Below, piece after piece: positions 15,374-22,915 of a stretch of 30,942 nucleotides of DNA. Origin of the DNA: DSWT01 sp036845725 (GTDB lineage: Bacteria; Chloroflexota; Anaerolineae; B4-G1; SLSP01). Each line of letters begins with the position of its first letter. Positions within the stretch are counted from its first letter, which is position 1. The notes beneath the pieces were generated by a model. That model had not been told where the DNA came from. It saw nothing but the letters and a program-made list of their open reading frames with translations, and made no database searches. Location: positions 1 to 30,942 of the forward strand of contig DAIUDK010000055.1 of the NCBI GenBank assembly GCA_036845725.1. Direction: 5' to 3'. The translations under genes were made by a program, and so were the position numbers.

Positions 15374-16522
15374 TCACTTCCAATCTACCTGCTGGAACTC
15401 GCTGTTGACCACCTGATAAATCCAAATCTGCGGATCGGTGAGGTCGCCACTGGCCTGGTAGCGCAGGTTGTTGAGCAGTGTGGACACGCTGTCGCTGCGC
15501 AGGGCATTGCCGACTTTGGGTACGTCGAACGCACTGGCCTTGCGCACGCCCTCGGCCAGTACTTGCATCGCTACGTAACCGTTGACCGAGTACGTATCAG
15601 GGTTGCGATATTCGACGACCTGATACGCCTCGAACCACTTGGCGTCCGCCACGTAGCGTGGGCTGGGCGCAAAGGCGCTGACGTACATTCCCTCCGCCGT
15701 GCCGTCCGAGTCGTCGATGGACGCGGCCAGGAAGACGCCATCGCTGCCCAGCATCGGGACGGTGACCCCCGCTTTGACCAATTCGTAGCGCAGGAACGGC
15801 GCTTCGATCTCGTACCCTGCGTAGAAGATGGCGTCAGGGTTGGCGGCCTGGATTTGCTGAACTTCGGTTTTGTACTGGCTTTGTCCCTCTTCAACCTCGA
15901 CGCGTGCGACGGCCTGAGCGCCCTGGCTCTCCAATTCTTTGATGAGTGCTGCGGATAGGCCTCGTCCGTATTCGGTGTTGTTGAACACCACCGCCACGCG
16001 CGTGGCCTTGAGATATTCCGTCAGAAAGCGCGCGTCCACGGCAGCCTGCACATCGTCGCTGGCATTGACGCGGAAGAAGTTCGTGTAGCCCTTCTGGCTG
16101 AGGCTCTGTTCGGAGGCTGTCGGTGTGATGACGATTAGCGGTAGGCTTTGGTACAATTCCATCGCGGCCAACGTCTGCCCGCTGTTGAGGTGGCCGATCA
16201 CGGCGATGACCCGTTCGCCCTTGTTCAATGCTTCCTGGATGACGGCCACTTGCGCGATGGCTACGTCGCTGTCGGATTCGTCATCCAGCGGGCGGACGAC
16301 GACACGGTAGCCCAACAGGCCCCCACTGCGGTTGATCTGCTCCGCTGCCAGGCGCACGCCACCCAGCACAGTCTGTCCGCCGTTGGCCTGGAACCCGCTG
16401 AGCGGCACGGCCACGTAGACGATCACATCGCCTTTGGTCGGCTCTTTCACAGCGCTGCCCTTACAACCGGCCAGCGCTATCATAGTGAGCAATATGATGG
16501 CTAAACCTAAGCGTTTCATCAT
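15374..16522 (-). CDS. ABC-type branched-chain-amino-acid-like substrate-binding lipoprotein
   Basis: 382 aa. A lipoprotein signal ends with the lipobox LAGC (C20). The mature part is a periplasmic-binding-fold type I (Leu/Ile/Val-binding family): VAVPLSGFQANGGQTVLGGVRLAAEQIN at the N-lobe, IAVIGHLNSGQTLAAM, VVFNNTEYGRGLS and FYAGYEIEAPFL. Such proteins catch amino acids, amides or related solutes outside the membrane. No LivH/LivM/LivG/LivF transporter gene is adjacent, so it either serves a distant transporter or acts as a sensor. AGGAGGG lies 11 bases upstream of the first of two tandem ATGs. It is 94 bases downstream of the two-TM coiled-coil gene, in the same direction, and may belong to the PspA-led transcript. 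Confidence 0.88.
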   Translation of the reverse strand: MMKRLGLAIILLTMIALAGCKGSAVKEPTKGDVIVYVAVPLSGFQANGGQTVLGGVRLAAEQINRSGGLLGYRVVVRPLDDESDSDVAIAQVAVIQEALNKGERVIAVIGHLNSGQTLAAMELYQSLPLIVITPTASEQSLSQKGYTNFFRVNASDDVQAAVDARFLTEYLKATRVAVVFNNTEYGRGLSAALIKELESQGAQAVARVEVEEGQSQYKTEVQQIQAANPDAIFYAGYEIEAPFLRYELVKAGVTVPMLGSDGVFLAASIDDSDGTAEGMYVSAFAPSPRYVADAKWFEAYQVVEYRNPDTYSVNGYVAMQVLAEGVRKASAFDVPKVGNALRSDSVSTLLNNLRYQASGDLTDPQIWIYQVVNSEFQQVDWK

Positions 16523-16616
16523 CGTTAGGATTTCCCTCCTGAATGGTCAAGACTACAAAAGTCTCACAATAATGCTTTGTTGACTGGCGGCCTGCGCTAA
16601 GGACCTTTGTGTTCTG

Positions 16617-17438
16617 CTAAATACCCGGCCCGCGGTAATCGTAGACCTCGTTGAGACTGCTGACCAGGTCGTTCAACCGCGCGATCTGGTCCTGGATGTC
16701 CTGCCGCAGGCGATCCGAACGTCCGCTTTCGATATCCTGCGCGCTGATCAACTGCGCCTGACTGTAAACCGTCGCCAACGCCGTGTTGCTTTGCTCGAGT
16801 TGCAATTCAGCTTTCTCCATACGGCTGTTCAAGGCGACCAGCGACTCCAGTTGTTTGCGCTTGCTTTCGATGACAGCCTCCAATTGCTTTTTGACTTCCT
16901 GGTTCTTTTCCAGGCTTTGCCGGGATGTCAGCGCCTCCAATTCCTTGGGGACGGCGGCCCGTTCCTGGGCCAGTAGCGGGTCGTGGCGGTACGCGTCGAG
17001 GCGCAGCGCCAGTTGGTAGATGTGGCTGACCCAGTCAGCGAGCTGTCCGGCGGTGTCCACTAAACGGTCGCGCAGCACGCCAGCCCGCTGTTTGCTGATG
17101 TAGGCTTCGATGCGGCGCTGATATTCCAGGGCTTTCTCGACCTCGTTGCGCAATTCGGCATCCTGGACCTTGCGCGGGTTAAAACGCTCCTGGAACAGGT
17201 CGAGCTGCACTTTGGCGTTGGCGTTCACGTCCGTGATGCTGGAAAAGACCATAGCGGCCACGCCCAAAACGCCGAGCGCAGGCCAGCCCCAAATCGGCCA
17301 TCCCTTGAACGGCTGTGGCAGGAAGAACATCAACAGCAGGACCATGCCGATGATGACAGCGTTTTCCCATCGGAGAAACGCATATTGGACGATGGCTTTG
17401 CGTGCGCGCTTTTCAATTTTGATACGAATATCAGACAT
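16617..17438 (-). CDS. Uncharacterised two-TM, coiled-coil membrane protein
   Basis: 273 aa. A basic cytoplasmic start (IKIEKRARKAI) is followed by two hydrophobic segments at about 27-42 and 48-66 joined by a short turn (FKGWPIWGW). The remaining 200 residues are charged and helical, with long heptad stretches (for example KKQLEAVIESKRKQLESL at about 185-202) that should form a coiled coil on the same side as the N-terminus, in the cytoplasm. No enzyme motif is visible and I do not recognise a named family. Its position directly after the vWA gene, in a cluster led by PspA, suggests an anchor or receptor for the coiled-coil protein PspA. TGAGGG is the likely ribosome site. Confidence 0.75.
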   Translation of the reverse strand: MSDIRIKIEKRARKAIVQYAFLRWENAVIIGMVLLLMFFLPQPFKGWPIWGWPALGVLGVAAMVFSSITDVNANAKVQLDLFQERFNPRKVQDAELRNEVEKALEYQRRIEAYISKQRAGVLRDRLVDTAGQLADWVSHIYQLALRLDAYRHDPLLAQERAAVPKELEALTSRQSLEKNQEVKKQLEAVIESKRKQLESLVALNSRMEKAELQLEQSNTALATVYSQAQLISAQDIESGRSDRLRQDIQDQIARLNDLVSSLNEVYDYRGPGI

Positions 17439-17455
17439 AGGCCCTCAGAAAGAGT

Positions 17456-17476
17456 CATGAACCATGATTCATGATT
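17456..17476. repeat. Heptanucleotide tandem array CATGATT-type x3
   Basis: Units CATGAAC, CATGATT and CATGATT are directly adjacent. The array fills the gap between the stop codon of the vWA gene (17477) and the ribosome site of the next gene. Confidence 0.6.
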
Positions 17477-19225
17477 TTAGAAGTACGTCGAGATGATCTT
17501 GTACAGGTCCTCGATATCGGTTTCGTCGGCGCGGCGATACTGGCCGCCACCCGTTTCGGCTATCGATCGCATCAACTTCTCGTCGGCGTCGTTGCCAAAG
17601 GCGATGGTGAAGATGACGATTTGCATTCCATGTTCCTGCTGGATGCGCCGCTGCATCGCCGACAGCGATTGGCGGCTGCTGTTCTCCTGTCCGTCGGTCA
17701 TCACCACGATGGCGTTGATGGCCTCCGGGCTGCCTTCCGTCGTCAATCTGCTATAGGCTTCCCAAATTCCATCGATGAGGGCCGTGTTGCCGGATGCGGA
17801 CAACCGCTCGATGTCGGTATACAACGCCGTGCGTCCTGCGTCATCCAATGCCTGTAATGGGCGCTCAACGTAGACGCTGCTGGCAAAGGTAACCAGCCCT
17901 ACCCTGTCGCGGTCGCCGCGAATCTGGTCCACAAAGGAACGCAGCGCCACGCGCGTTAGCTCGATTTTGTCGTTCTCCTCCATACTGCCGCTGGTATCGA
18001 CTACAAGGTAGATATTGGTGGGACGTTTGGTGTACCACCACACGTTTTGCACCACCTCGACCACGCTCGCAGCGGGGATTTGCAGCGTCGTCTGCGGTTG
18101 CCGCCAATCCACGGCATCGCCGGTGAAAGGGCTGCCGCTGCCGTCCAGGCGGACGTCGAGGTCTGCCGGACGGTAGCCCACGCTCAACAACTGTTTCTGC
18201 ACCTCCGTCGAGATCAGATAGTCCACGAACGCCTGGTAGGTGCGGCGTTGGTTGTCAGTGATGGGCGCTTCGCCGGGCATGCCCAGTTCCAGCAGTGCCA
18301 GGGGATGGTCGGCCCACAACGTCCCTTCCGCCGGATAGATGGCGACGAGACGCTCGCCGGATTGTGTTTGGTTCCACGCGATGACGACCTGCTCTTGCGC
18401 GACGAAGGCGTCGAGGAAATTGCGTCCCTCCGCTGCAAGCCGCTGCACGATGACGTCCTCGCCTTCACCGTAAAAACGCACTGTGCTCTCTACCGCGCGA
18501 ACGTAATCCAGGGTGGATTGGGCGGTGGCGGCTTCCTCGGTGAGGCCGCGCGTCAGCCCGGCCCCGGCGTAGAACTCGGCCAGCGTCGCCAGCAGACCGC
18601 TGGCGTGCCCGGTGCTTGGATGGTTCCACTTGAATGTTGTGTCGGCAGTGGCCTTCTGTTGGATGTCCTTCCAGCCGATGTCGCGTTCCGGCCAGCCCAA
18701 CTCGCGTGCCACGCTCTCCCACGCGGCAATGACAACGGGGCTGGCGGCGTAGCGTACCGGGTCACCGAAACGCCGGTTGCCGATGGGGATGAGGCTTTCA
18801 CCTTCGCCTGCGCTGTACTGTTCCGCCCAGCGACGGTCCAACTGATTGAGCCACAAACTGCTGTCGGGCGCAATCGCCTGAAACGGCGGATTCGCCAGGC
18901 TTTGCTCGATCATCTTTTCGGGGACGACAGAGAGGGTGCGCACCAGCATCAGTGAGCCGTCGGGAGCTTTGCGGGCCTGCGCGTTGAACTGCTCCGCCAA
19001 TTTTGCCAATGTCGAGGCCATCCCCGGCGAGACGGCGACTGTCACTTCTGCTGTCGTTGGGTCCCAACCTTCTGGGCCGGTCGTCGTACCACCTCTGTTG
19101 CGGAGGCTGTTCCATATCGATTGACCGGCCCACGTAGCCAGGATGACACACAAGCACACCGCAACGATGCCCACACCAACCGCAATCAATGTGGAGCGTT
19201 GTTTGGCGTTGAATTCGTTGCTCAT
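17477..19225 (-). CDS. Membrane-anchored substrate-binding and vWA domain protein
   Basis: 582 aa. One N-terminal membrane helix at about 13-34 places the rest outside. Residues about 60-385 form a type-II solute-binding fold like that of the neighbour gene (shared end pattern of Y/FxxFLxS-x-x-Q-x-x-L-x-x-G-x-RP). A von Willebrand A domain follows at about 403-582 with a complete MIDAS: DTSGSM, then a Thr in GNTALIDG, then the Asp of MTDG. vWA domains with intact MIDAS bind metal and a protein ligand. The ATG at 19225 is preferred since AAGGTG precedes it by 5 bases; a GTG at 19228 is directly adjacent. The ribosome site overlaps the stop of the upstream gene, so translation is coupled. NCBI-type annotation would be substrate-binding and VWA domain-containing protein. 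Confidence 0.9.
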   Translation of the reverse strand: MSNEFNAKQRSTLIAVGVGIVAVCLCVILATWAGQSIWNSLRNRGGTTTGPEGWDPTTAEVTVAVSPGMASTLAKLAEQFNAQARKAPDGSLMLVRTLSVVPEKMIEQSLANPPFQAIAPDSSLWLNQLDRRWAEQYSAGEGESLIPIGNRRFGDPVRYAASPVVIAAWESVARELGWPERDIGWKDIQQKATADTTFKWNHPSTGHASGLLATLAEFYAGAGLTRGLTEEAATAQSTLDYVRAVESTVRFYGEGEDVIVQRLAAEGRNFLDAFVAQEQVVIAWNQTQSGERLVAIYPAEGTLWADHPLALLELGMPGEAPITDNQRRTYQAFVDYLISTEVQKQLLSVGYRPADLDVRLDGSGSPFTGDAVDWRQPQTTLQIPAASVVEVVQNVWWYTKRPTNIYLVVDTSGSMEENDKIELTRVALRSFVDQIRGDRDRVGLVTFASSVYVERPLQALDDAGRTALYTDIERLSASGNTALIDGIWEAYSRLTTEGSPEAINAIVVMTDGQENSSRQSLSAMQRRIQQEHGMQIVIFTIAFGNDADEKLMRSIAETGGGQYRRADETDIEDLYKIISTYF

Positions 19226-19234
19226 CACATCACC

Positions 19235-20497
19235 TTAGTTCGCTACATTCAGCTCGAACCAGCGCAGCAGCGCCAGCAGCACTTCACGGTCAGGGTTACG
19301 CATCGCGTCGCTGCGCGGGACGATCATTTCCACGCCCCGATCCTTCCACTTCACGAAGAGGCTTTCGGGGGTGGCATCCAGCGGCACGTTGGGGTTAGTG
19401 GGGCGCAGGCCGTAGGCCAGGGCCGCCTTTTGTTGCTCGTCGCTGAGCAGGAAGCGCTGAAACTCCAGTGCGGCGTTTTTCTCTAATGCGCTGGTCTCCG
19501 GTCCCACCCAAATGGTGAAGGGGAACTCGAACCAGGTGACGTACTGCGGATAGTAAATCTTGAGCGGATCATCCCAGCGGGTGAGGATGCCCTGCATGTT
19601 TTGTAGGAGATCGCTTTCGAGCAGTTGCCCGCCGTCACCGACACTGTAACCGAAGAGCGCGAAGTCCTCGGCGGTGTAGGCGCTGGCGCTGCTGAAGTCG
19701 GTGACGGATCCCATCAACTCGCGCAGCCATGCCTGGAACTGCGGATCGGTGAAATCGGCCACGCTGATGTCGGTACGTTTGTAGTATTCACCGGCTGCGG
19801 CGACCATCGCGGTCAGGCCGCCGGCGTTTTTGTTGGGATTGGGGACGACGAGTTTGAAGAAGCCCCACGACGGATCGCCGCCCAGTTCGGGCCAGCCACC
19901 CTTCGCTACGGCGGCATCGTGGATGATGTTCCAGCTCACAGCGCCGAAGTTCTGTTCGAGCACGGCAGCGCGGCTTTCGTAGATGCCCCAGGTGAAGAGG
20001 CTGATGGCGATGGGCCGCGCGCGGTATTCGCCGTCGGTCAGGAAGACGTCGCGTCCCAGACGTTCCTTGTAAGAAGCATTTGCCAGTTCCACCAGGTAGC
20101 GGCTATCGGGAATCCAGACGGTGGGGAAGTCTTTAAGGGCAGCTTTTTCGGTCTCGGTCAGGCTTTCCACGGTGACGCCGGGGCCGAGCGCGCCGAAATC
20201 GTTACGGTCCCAACGGCCAAGCGCGGTCAGCCCGTCCATGGGGATGATCTCGACCTTGACAGGGACACCGTTCAACGTGGGGTTTGTGGCATTGTAAGCG
20301 ACAGCGGCGTTACGTACCCACGGTTCCACCGGTAGAGCCGTGAGCACCCGCACCGTGATGGTATCGGGCGCAACAAGTACCAAATCAGTCTCCTCGGGGG
20401 AGTTACCACCGGTTACCATGCGCGCAACAATCGATCCCCCAATGATCAACAAAACAACGACCAAAATACCTATAAAAATCCAACGCGTACGTTCCAT
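19235..20497 (-). CDS. Membrane-anchored extracellular solute-binding-fold protein
   Basis: 420 aa. A single uncleaved-looking helix at about 6-27 anchors the protein; no lipobox is present. The exterior part is a type-II periplasmic-binding fold: ITVRVLTALPVEPWVRNAA, FPTVWIPDSRYLVELA, and PFTIWVGPETSALEKNAALEFQ near the end, then LLSDEQQKAALAYGLRP. It is a paralogue of the binding region in the vWA protein that follows, by the shared order of blocks and the similar end. No permease or ATPase genes lie near it, so uptake seems less likely than ligand sensing. The ribosome site GGGAGG is 13 bases from the ATG, rather far. The gap of 9 bases to the vWA gene makes an operon nearly certain. Confidence 0.85.
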   Translation of the reverse strand: MERTRWIFIGILVVVLLIIGGSIVARMVTGGNSPEETDLVLVAPDTITVRVLTALPVEPWVRNAAVAYNATNPTLNGVPVKVEIIPMDGLTALGRWDRNDFGALGPGVTVESLTETEKAALKDFPTVWIPDSRYLVELANASYKERLGRDVFLTDGEYRARPIAISLFTWGIYESRAAVLEQNFGAVSWNIIHDAAVAKGGWPELGGDPSWGFFKLVVPNPNKNAGGLTAMVAAAGEYYKRTDISVADFTDPQFQAWLRELMGSVTDFSSASAYTAEDFALFGYSVGDGGQLLESDLLQNMQGILTRWDDPLKIYYPQYVTWFEFPFTIWVGPETSALEKNAALEFQRFLLSDEQQKAALAYGLRPTNPNVPLDATPESLFVKWKDRGVEMIVPRSDAMRNPDREVLLALLRWFELNVAN

Positions 20498-20615
20498 GCC
20501 GTTTTTATGCCTCCCGTGCTCTCAACGGATCGAACGGATTGTGCCGGAGCGTGCTCAAACTTGCCCGCCTCACAAGTCAACTGCCGTTCTTTAATGATGG
20601 CTCCGCTGGTTTATG

Positions 20616-20660
20616 GGGCGAGGGATGAACGTGCGATAACTGTACGCTCACCCCTTGCCC
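20616..20660. repeat. Long imperfect hairpin between pspA and the binding-protein gene
   Basis: Arms 20616-20635 and 20641-20660 pair over 20 positions with a 5-nt loop; only two positions are real mismatches on the plus strand and three are G.T wobbles. It sits between the stop of pspA and the next gene of the same direction and has no T-run. Possible roles are differential mRNA stability or partial termination. Confidence 0.6.
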
Positions 20661-20669
20661 ACGGGGTCA

Positions 20670-21350
20670 TTATTCAGTCAAACCGAGCTTCTTGCGGCGT
20701 TCGGCAAGTTGGTTATCCAGGGTTTTGCGGTCGAGGACATCGTCGATCTGCGCATCCAGATTAGTTGAACGGATTTCGACTGCGGTGGAGGCCTTGTCCA
20801 GCCGAGCGTAGACGCTCTCCGCAATCCGGCTGATATCCGAATCCCCTGTTCCCATCAACGAATCAAGCCCCTTCATCGCCTTGACGGAGATTTCCTTGCT
20901 CTTTGCCAGCTCCAGCAGGGCCTGGAGTTCCTCACGTTGCTGCTTCATCGTCGCCAAGCGGGCTTCCAGTTTGACTTTGGCGTCCAGCAGCTTTTGGTAT
21001 TCGCTATCCTGGCGCGTAGCTTGTTCACGGTACGTCTCGATCAGGCGCTGCGTGCTGTTGAGTTTGCTCTGCACACCTGTAGCAGCCGTCTCGTTACCTT
21101 CCAGCAAAAACGCATCGATGGCGCGGTCAAGTTCTTCGGCCTTTTGCTCGAAGTCGCCAAGCTTGCGTCTGAGCGATTTGACTTCCCCGCCGATGGTGGC
21201 GGCGGCATCCTCCAGGTCGGCCAGACTGTCTTCGACCTGGCGGATGTACTGGTCAATTACAGCGACGCTGTTGTTCTTGAGCGCCCTATCGATCAGGGAG
21301 TGGAGATTTGCCGAAATTAGGGTAGATACTTTTTCCAATAAGGTTGCCAT
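20670..21350 (-). CDS. pspA: PspA/IM30 family membrane-stress protein
   Basis: 226 aa, typical for PspA/IM30/Vipp1. The protein is almost entirely helical and coiled coil: an amphipathic N-terminal helix (LLEKVSTLISANLHSLIDRA) that would contact the membrane, followed by LIxxY/IRQVEDSLADLEDAAATIGGEV heptads to about residue 160, and a C-terminal helix pair ending KKLGLTE. ESCRT-III-like polymers of this family bind and repair stressed membranes. PspF, PspB or PspC homologues are not in the window, so regulation and partners must differ from enterobacteria. AGGAGG is 7 bases before the ATG and a near-consensus promoter is 43 bases upstream. It heads a cluster with two membrane-anchored binding-fold proteins and a two-TM coiled-coil protein. 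Confidence 0.93.
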   Translation of the reverse strand: MATLLEKVSTLISANLHSLIDRALKNNSVAVIDQYIRQVEDSLADLEDAAATIGGEVKSLRRKLGDFEQKAEELDRAIDAFLLEGNETAATGVQSKLNSTQRLIETYREQATRQDSEYQKLLDAKVKLEARLATMKQQREELQALLELAKSKEISVKAMKGLDSLMGTGDSDISRIAESVYARLDKASTAVEIRSTNLDAQIDDVLDRKTLDNQLAERRKKLGLTE

Positions 21351-21392
21351 TTTGTTACCTCCTGTGTACTATGTTTTGAGTAATCTTACTTA

Positions 21393-21421
21393 AGTGTAGC
21401 GTTGAATGGTCACTTTGTCAA
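21393..21421 (-). promoter_or_regulatory. Promoter of the pspA-led cluster
   Basis: On the minus strand there is a perfect TTGACA (21416-21421), a 17-nt spacer and TACACT (21393-21398). The predicted start near 21386 gives a leader of about 36 nt. It suggests housekeeping sigma-factor control rather than sigma-54 control as for E. coli psp. Confidence 0.75.
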
Positions 21422-21634
21422 AGGGGCTTTGGTCTAGAAAGCCATTTTCGACACTCTTATTACGCCGATTGTAGGACAAAGTTGCAACATCGGCCGGGCC
21501 TACCGCCTCGCTCCTCTTCTCTGTCTACTATCTACTGAATCCAGGGCTGGCGCATTTGGAAATCCTATCCCCGGCCTTTAGGCCATATTCGACGACGATA
21601 CTGGTCAAATGCGATAGCCCTACTACTGAATCGC
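21422..21634. other. Divergent intergenic stretch without a gene
   Basis: This part of the gap between pspA and tRNA-Thr holds no coding region that I can support. It contains a degenerate heptamer array (21510-21537) and a small palindrome GGCCTTTAGGCC near 21576-21587. An open frame running through it and through the tRNA is not a gene. Confidence 0.6.
21510..21537. repeat. Degenerate heptanucleotide array
   Basis: Units GCTCCTC, TTCTCTG, TCTACTA and TCTACTG, with the last two differing at one base. The phase is kept through all four units (pattern NYTNCTN, weaker in the second). Confidence 0.4.
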
Positions 21635-21662
21635 TTGCCATCTATTTAGTTCTGGGTATAAT
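21635..21662 (+). promoter_or_regulatory. Promoter of tRNA-Thr
   Basis: TTGCCA (21635-21640), a 16-nt spacer and a consensus TATAAT (21657-21662). The expected start at about 21669 leaves about 7 nt before the mature tRNA. Confidence 0.85.
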
Positions 21663-21675
21663 GGCGTTTGTAATT

Positions 21676-21748
21676 GCCACCCTAGCTCAATCGGCAGAGC
21701 AGACGCTTCGTAAGCGCCAGGTTTTGGGTTCAATTCCCAAGGGTGGCT
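21676..21748 (+). tRNA. tRNA-Thr (anticodon CGU)
   Basis: Acceptor stem GCCACCC/GGGTGGC, D arm with AGCTCAATCGGCAGAGC, anticodon loop TTCGTAA (anticodon CGT), 5-nt variable loop, T arm TTGGG-TTCAATT-CCCAA. The anticodon stem has one A-C mismatch (GACGC/GCGCC). The discriminator is T at 21748; CCA is not encoded. A dedicated promoter and terminator flank it. Confidence 0.95.
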
Positions 21749-21754
21749 CTCTCC

Positions 21755-21781
21755 GGCCCCGGAGTCGACGGGGCCTTTTTT
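21755..21781 (+). terminator. Rho-independent terminator of tRNA-Thr
   Basis: A perfect 7-bp GC stem (21755-21761 with 21769-21775), a 7-nt loop and six T residues. It ends 23 bases before the next start codon. Confidence 0.92.
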
Positions 21782-21804
21782 GTAGCTCAATGGTGAAGGG
21801 AACT

Positions 21805-22836
21805 ATGCGGGCGCGGCAGATACTTAATCAGGTGTGGCAGTGGCTTAGTGCAGATCGTAGACTGGTCGAAGCCCTCATTGCACTGGTAATCATCCAAACT
21901 ATGGCATTGTTTCTTCCTCAGTCGCCTGTGTCCATCTCCACAAGCCCTGTTTATGCACGCTGGCTGGCCGGGTTACGCCCCACTTTCAAGGTGTGGACTA
22001 CACCTTTGGCCGTGGCTGGCCTGCTGACGGTGCGCACATCGTTGTGGACGCGTGTGCTTCTTGCCTGGTTGGCGTTGATCGTCGCTGCGCGTTGCGATGA
22101 CGTGCTGGAACATTGGAAAGCCTGTACACGTTCCCGTCGCTGGTTTCAGGTGCTGGCGTGCGTGGCCGGTGTGCTTATTGTGGTGGGGTGGGGGATGCAG
22201 ATGCTGTGGGGGTGGAAGCAGGCGGACGTGATTGCCTGGCCCGCAGTGCCTATTACGATTCCGGAGCGCGGCCTGACGTTACCGGCGCGCGACGTTGTTC
22301 TGTCCAGTCGGTTTGTTCCATTGCGGACGGGGCGATATGGGTTATACTTGCTGCCAAAAGAAAGCAGTGTGGGATTGGCGGTGCAGGCGCTGGATGACGA
22401 GGGGCAGGTTCTGCCGCTGTCGCCTTCGGTGCGCGCCGAGCCGCAGGATCAGTTGCGTTTGGCGTTGACCGTCGAAGCACCGGAAGCCTACTTTGCGTTG
22501 CCCCAGATGGGGTACGTTTTTCGCATCAGCCGGATGCGCGAGGCTGCTGGGCCAATCCTGGTACAGGTTTATCGCAGCGTTAATGGCGAATTGCTTGTGG
22601 AGACGACGTTGCAGGATGACGGAGTGTTGTTCGCCGATGATGTCCGGCTCGATCTGGAACGTGACGCGCTGCCGCGTTTCGAGGCGGTATATAATCCAGG
22701 CGCGCCATTAGAGACCGCAGGGATGCTGGCATTGTTCATTGCTGTCCTTGGGAATTTTCATCTGCATCGTAAAACTACCATGCAACCAACAGAGGAAGCG
22801 GTAGCCGACGAGCTTTTGTCAACCGGAACAGCCTGA
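21805..22836 (+). CDS. Membrane protein, ResB-like (cytochrome c biogenesis type) candidate
   Basis: 343 aa. Hydrophobic segments at about 21-38, 60-90 and 107-132, then a largely extracytoplasmic beta-rich region of about 170 residues (PAVPITIPERGLTLPA onwards), and a last helix at about 308-322. The arrangement of early helices, a P-Q-S-P motif after the first helix, a large outside domain and a terminal helix resembles ResB/Ccs1 proteins that handle apocytochrome c, but the resemblance is by memory and no haem-ligand His is obvious. The start at 21805 is set by AAGGG 4 bases upstream; the same frame is open much further upstream through the tRNA, which cannot be coding. The tRNA terminator lies between it and any upstream promoter, so its own promoter is unclear; readthrough may supply it. 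Confidence 0.6.
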   Translation: MRARQILNQVWQWLSADRRLVEALIALVIIQTMALFLPQSPVSISTSPVYARWLAGLRPTFKVWTTPLAVAGLLTVRTSLWTRVLLAWLALIVAARCDDVLEHWKACTRSRRWFQVLACVAGVLIVVGWGMQMLWGWKQADVIAWPAVPITIPERGLTLPARDVVLSSRFVPLRTGRYGLYLLPKESSVGLAVQALDDEGQVLPLSPSVRAEPQDQLRLALTVEAPEAYFALPQMGYVFRISRMREAAGPILVQVYRSVNGELLVETTLQDDGVLFADDVRLDLERDALPRFEAVYNPGAPLETAGMLALFIAVLGNFHLHRKTTMQPTEEAVADELLSTGTA

Positions 22837-22915
22837 ACGGTTTTTCTGACCAACTGACTTGCGTGTGATAATGGTTTTGACTATTCAACGACCTGACTGT
22901 ATTGGAGGAGGGTGT

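Noticed and set aside
14927..15958. 343-residue plus-strand open frame
   Set aside because: It crosses a terminator hairpin and is antisense to two genes with clear domains.
17456..17476. Operator-like palindrome around CATGATTCATG
   Set aside because: The pattern is better explained as a 7-base tandem array with a partly self-complementary unit.
18047..18955. 302-residue plus-strand open frame
   Set aside because: It is antisense to the vWA gene and shows no recognisable fold.
21556..21804. Extended start for the ResB-like protein
   Set aside because: The frame passes through tRNA-Thr and its terminator; a ribosome site supports 21805.
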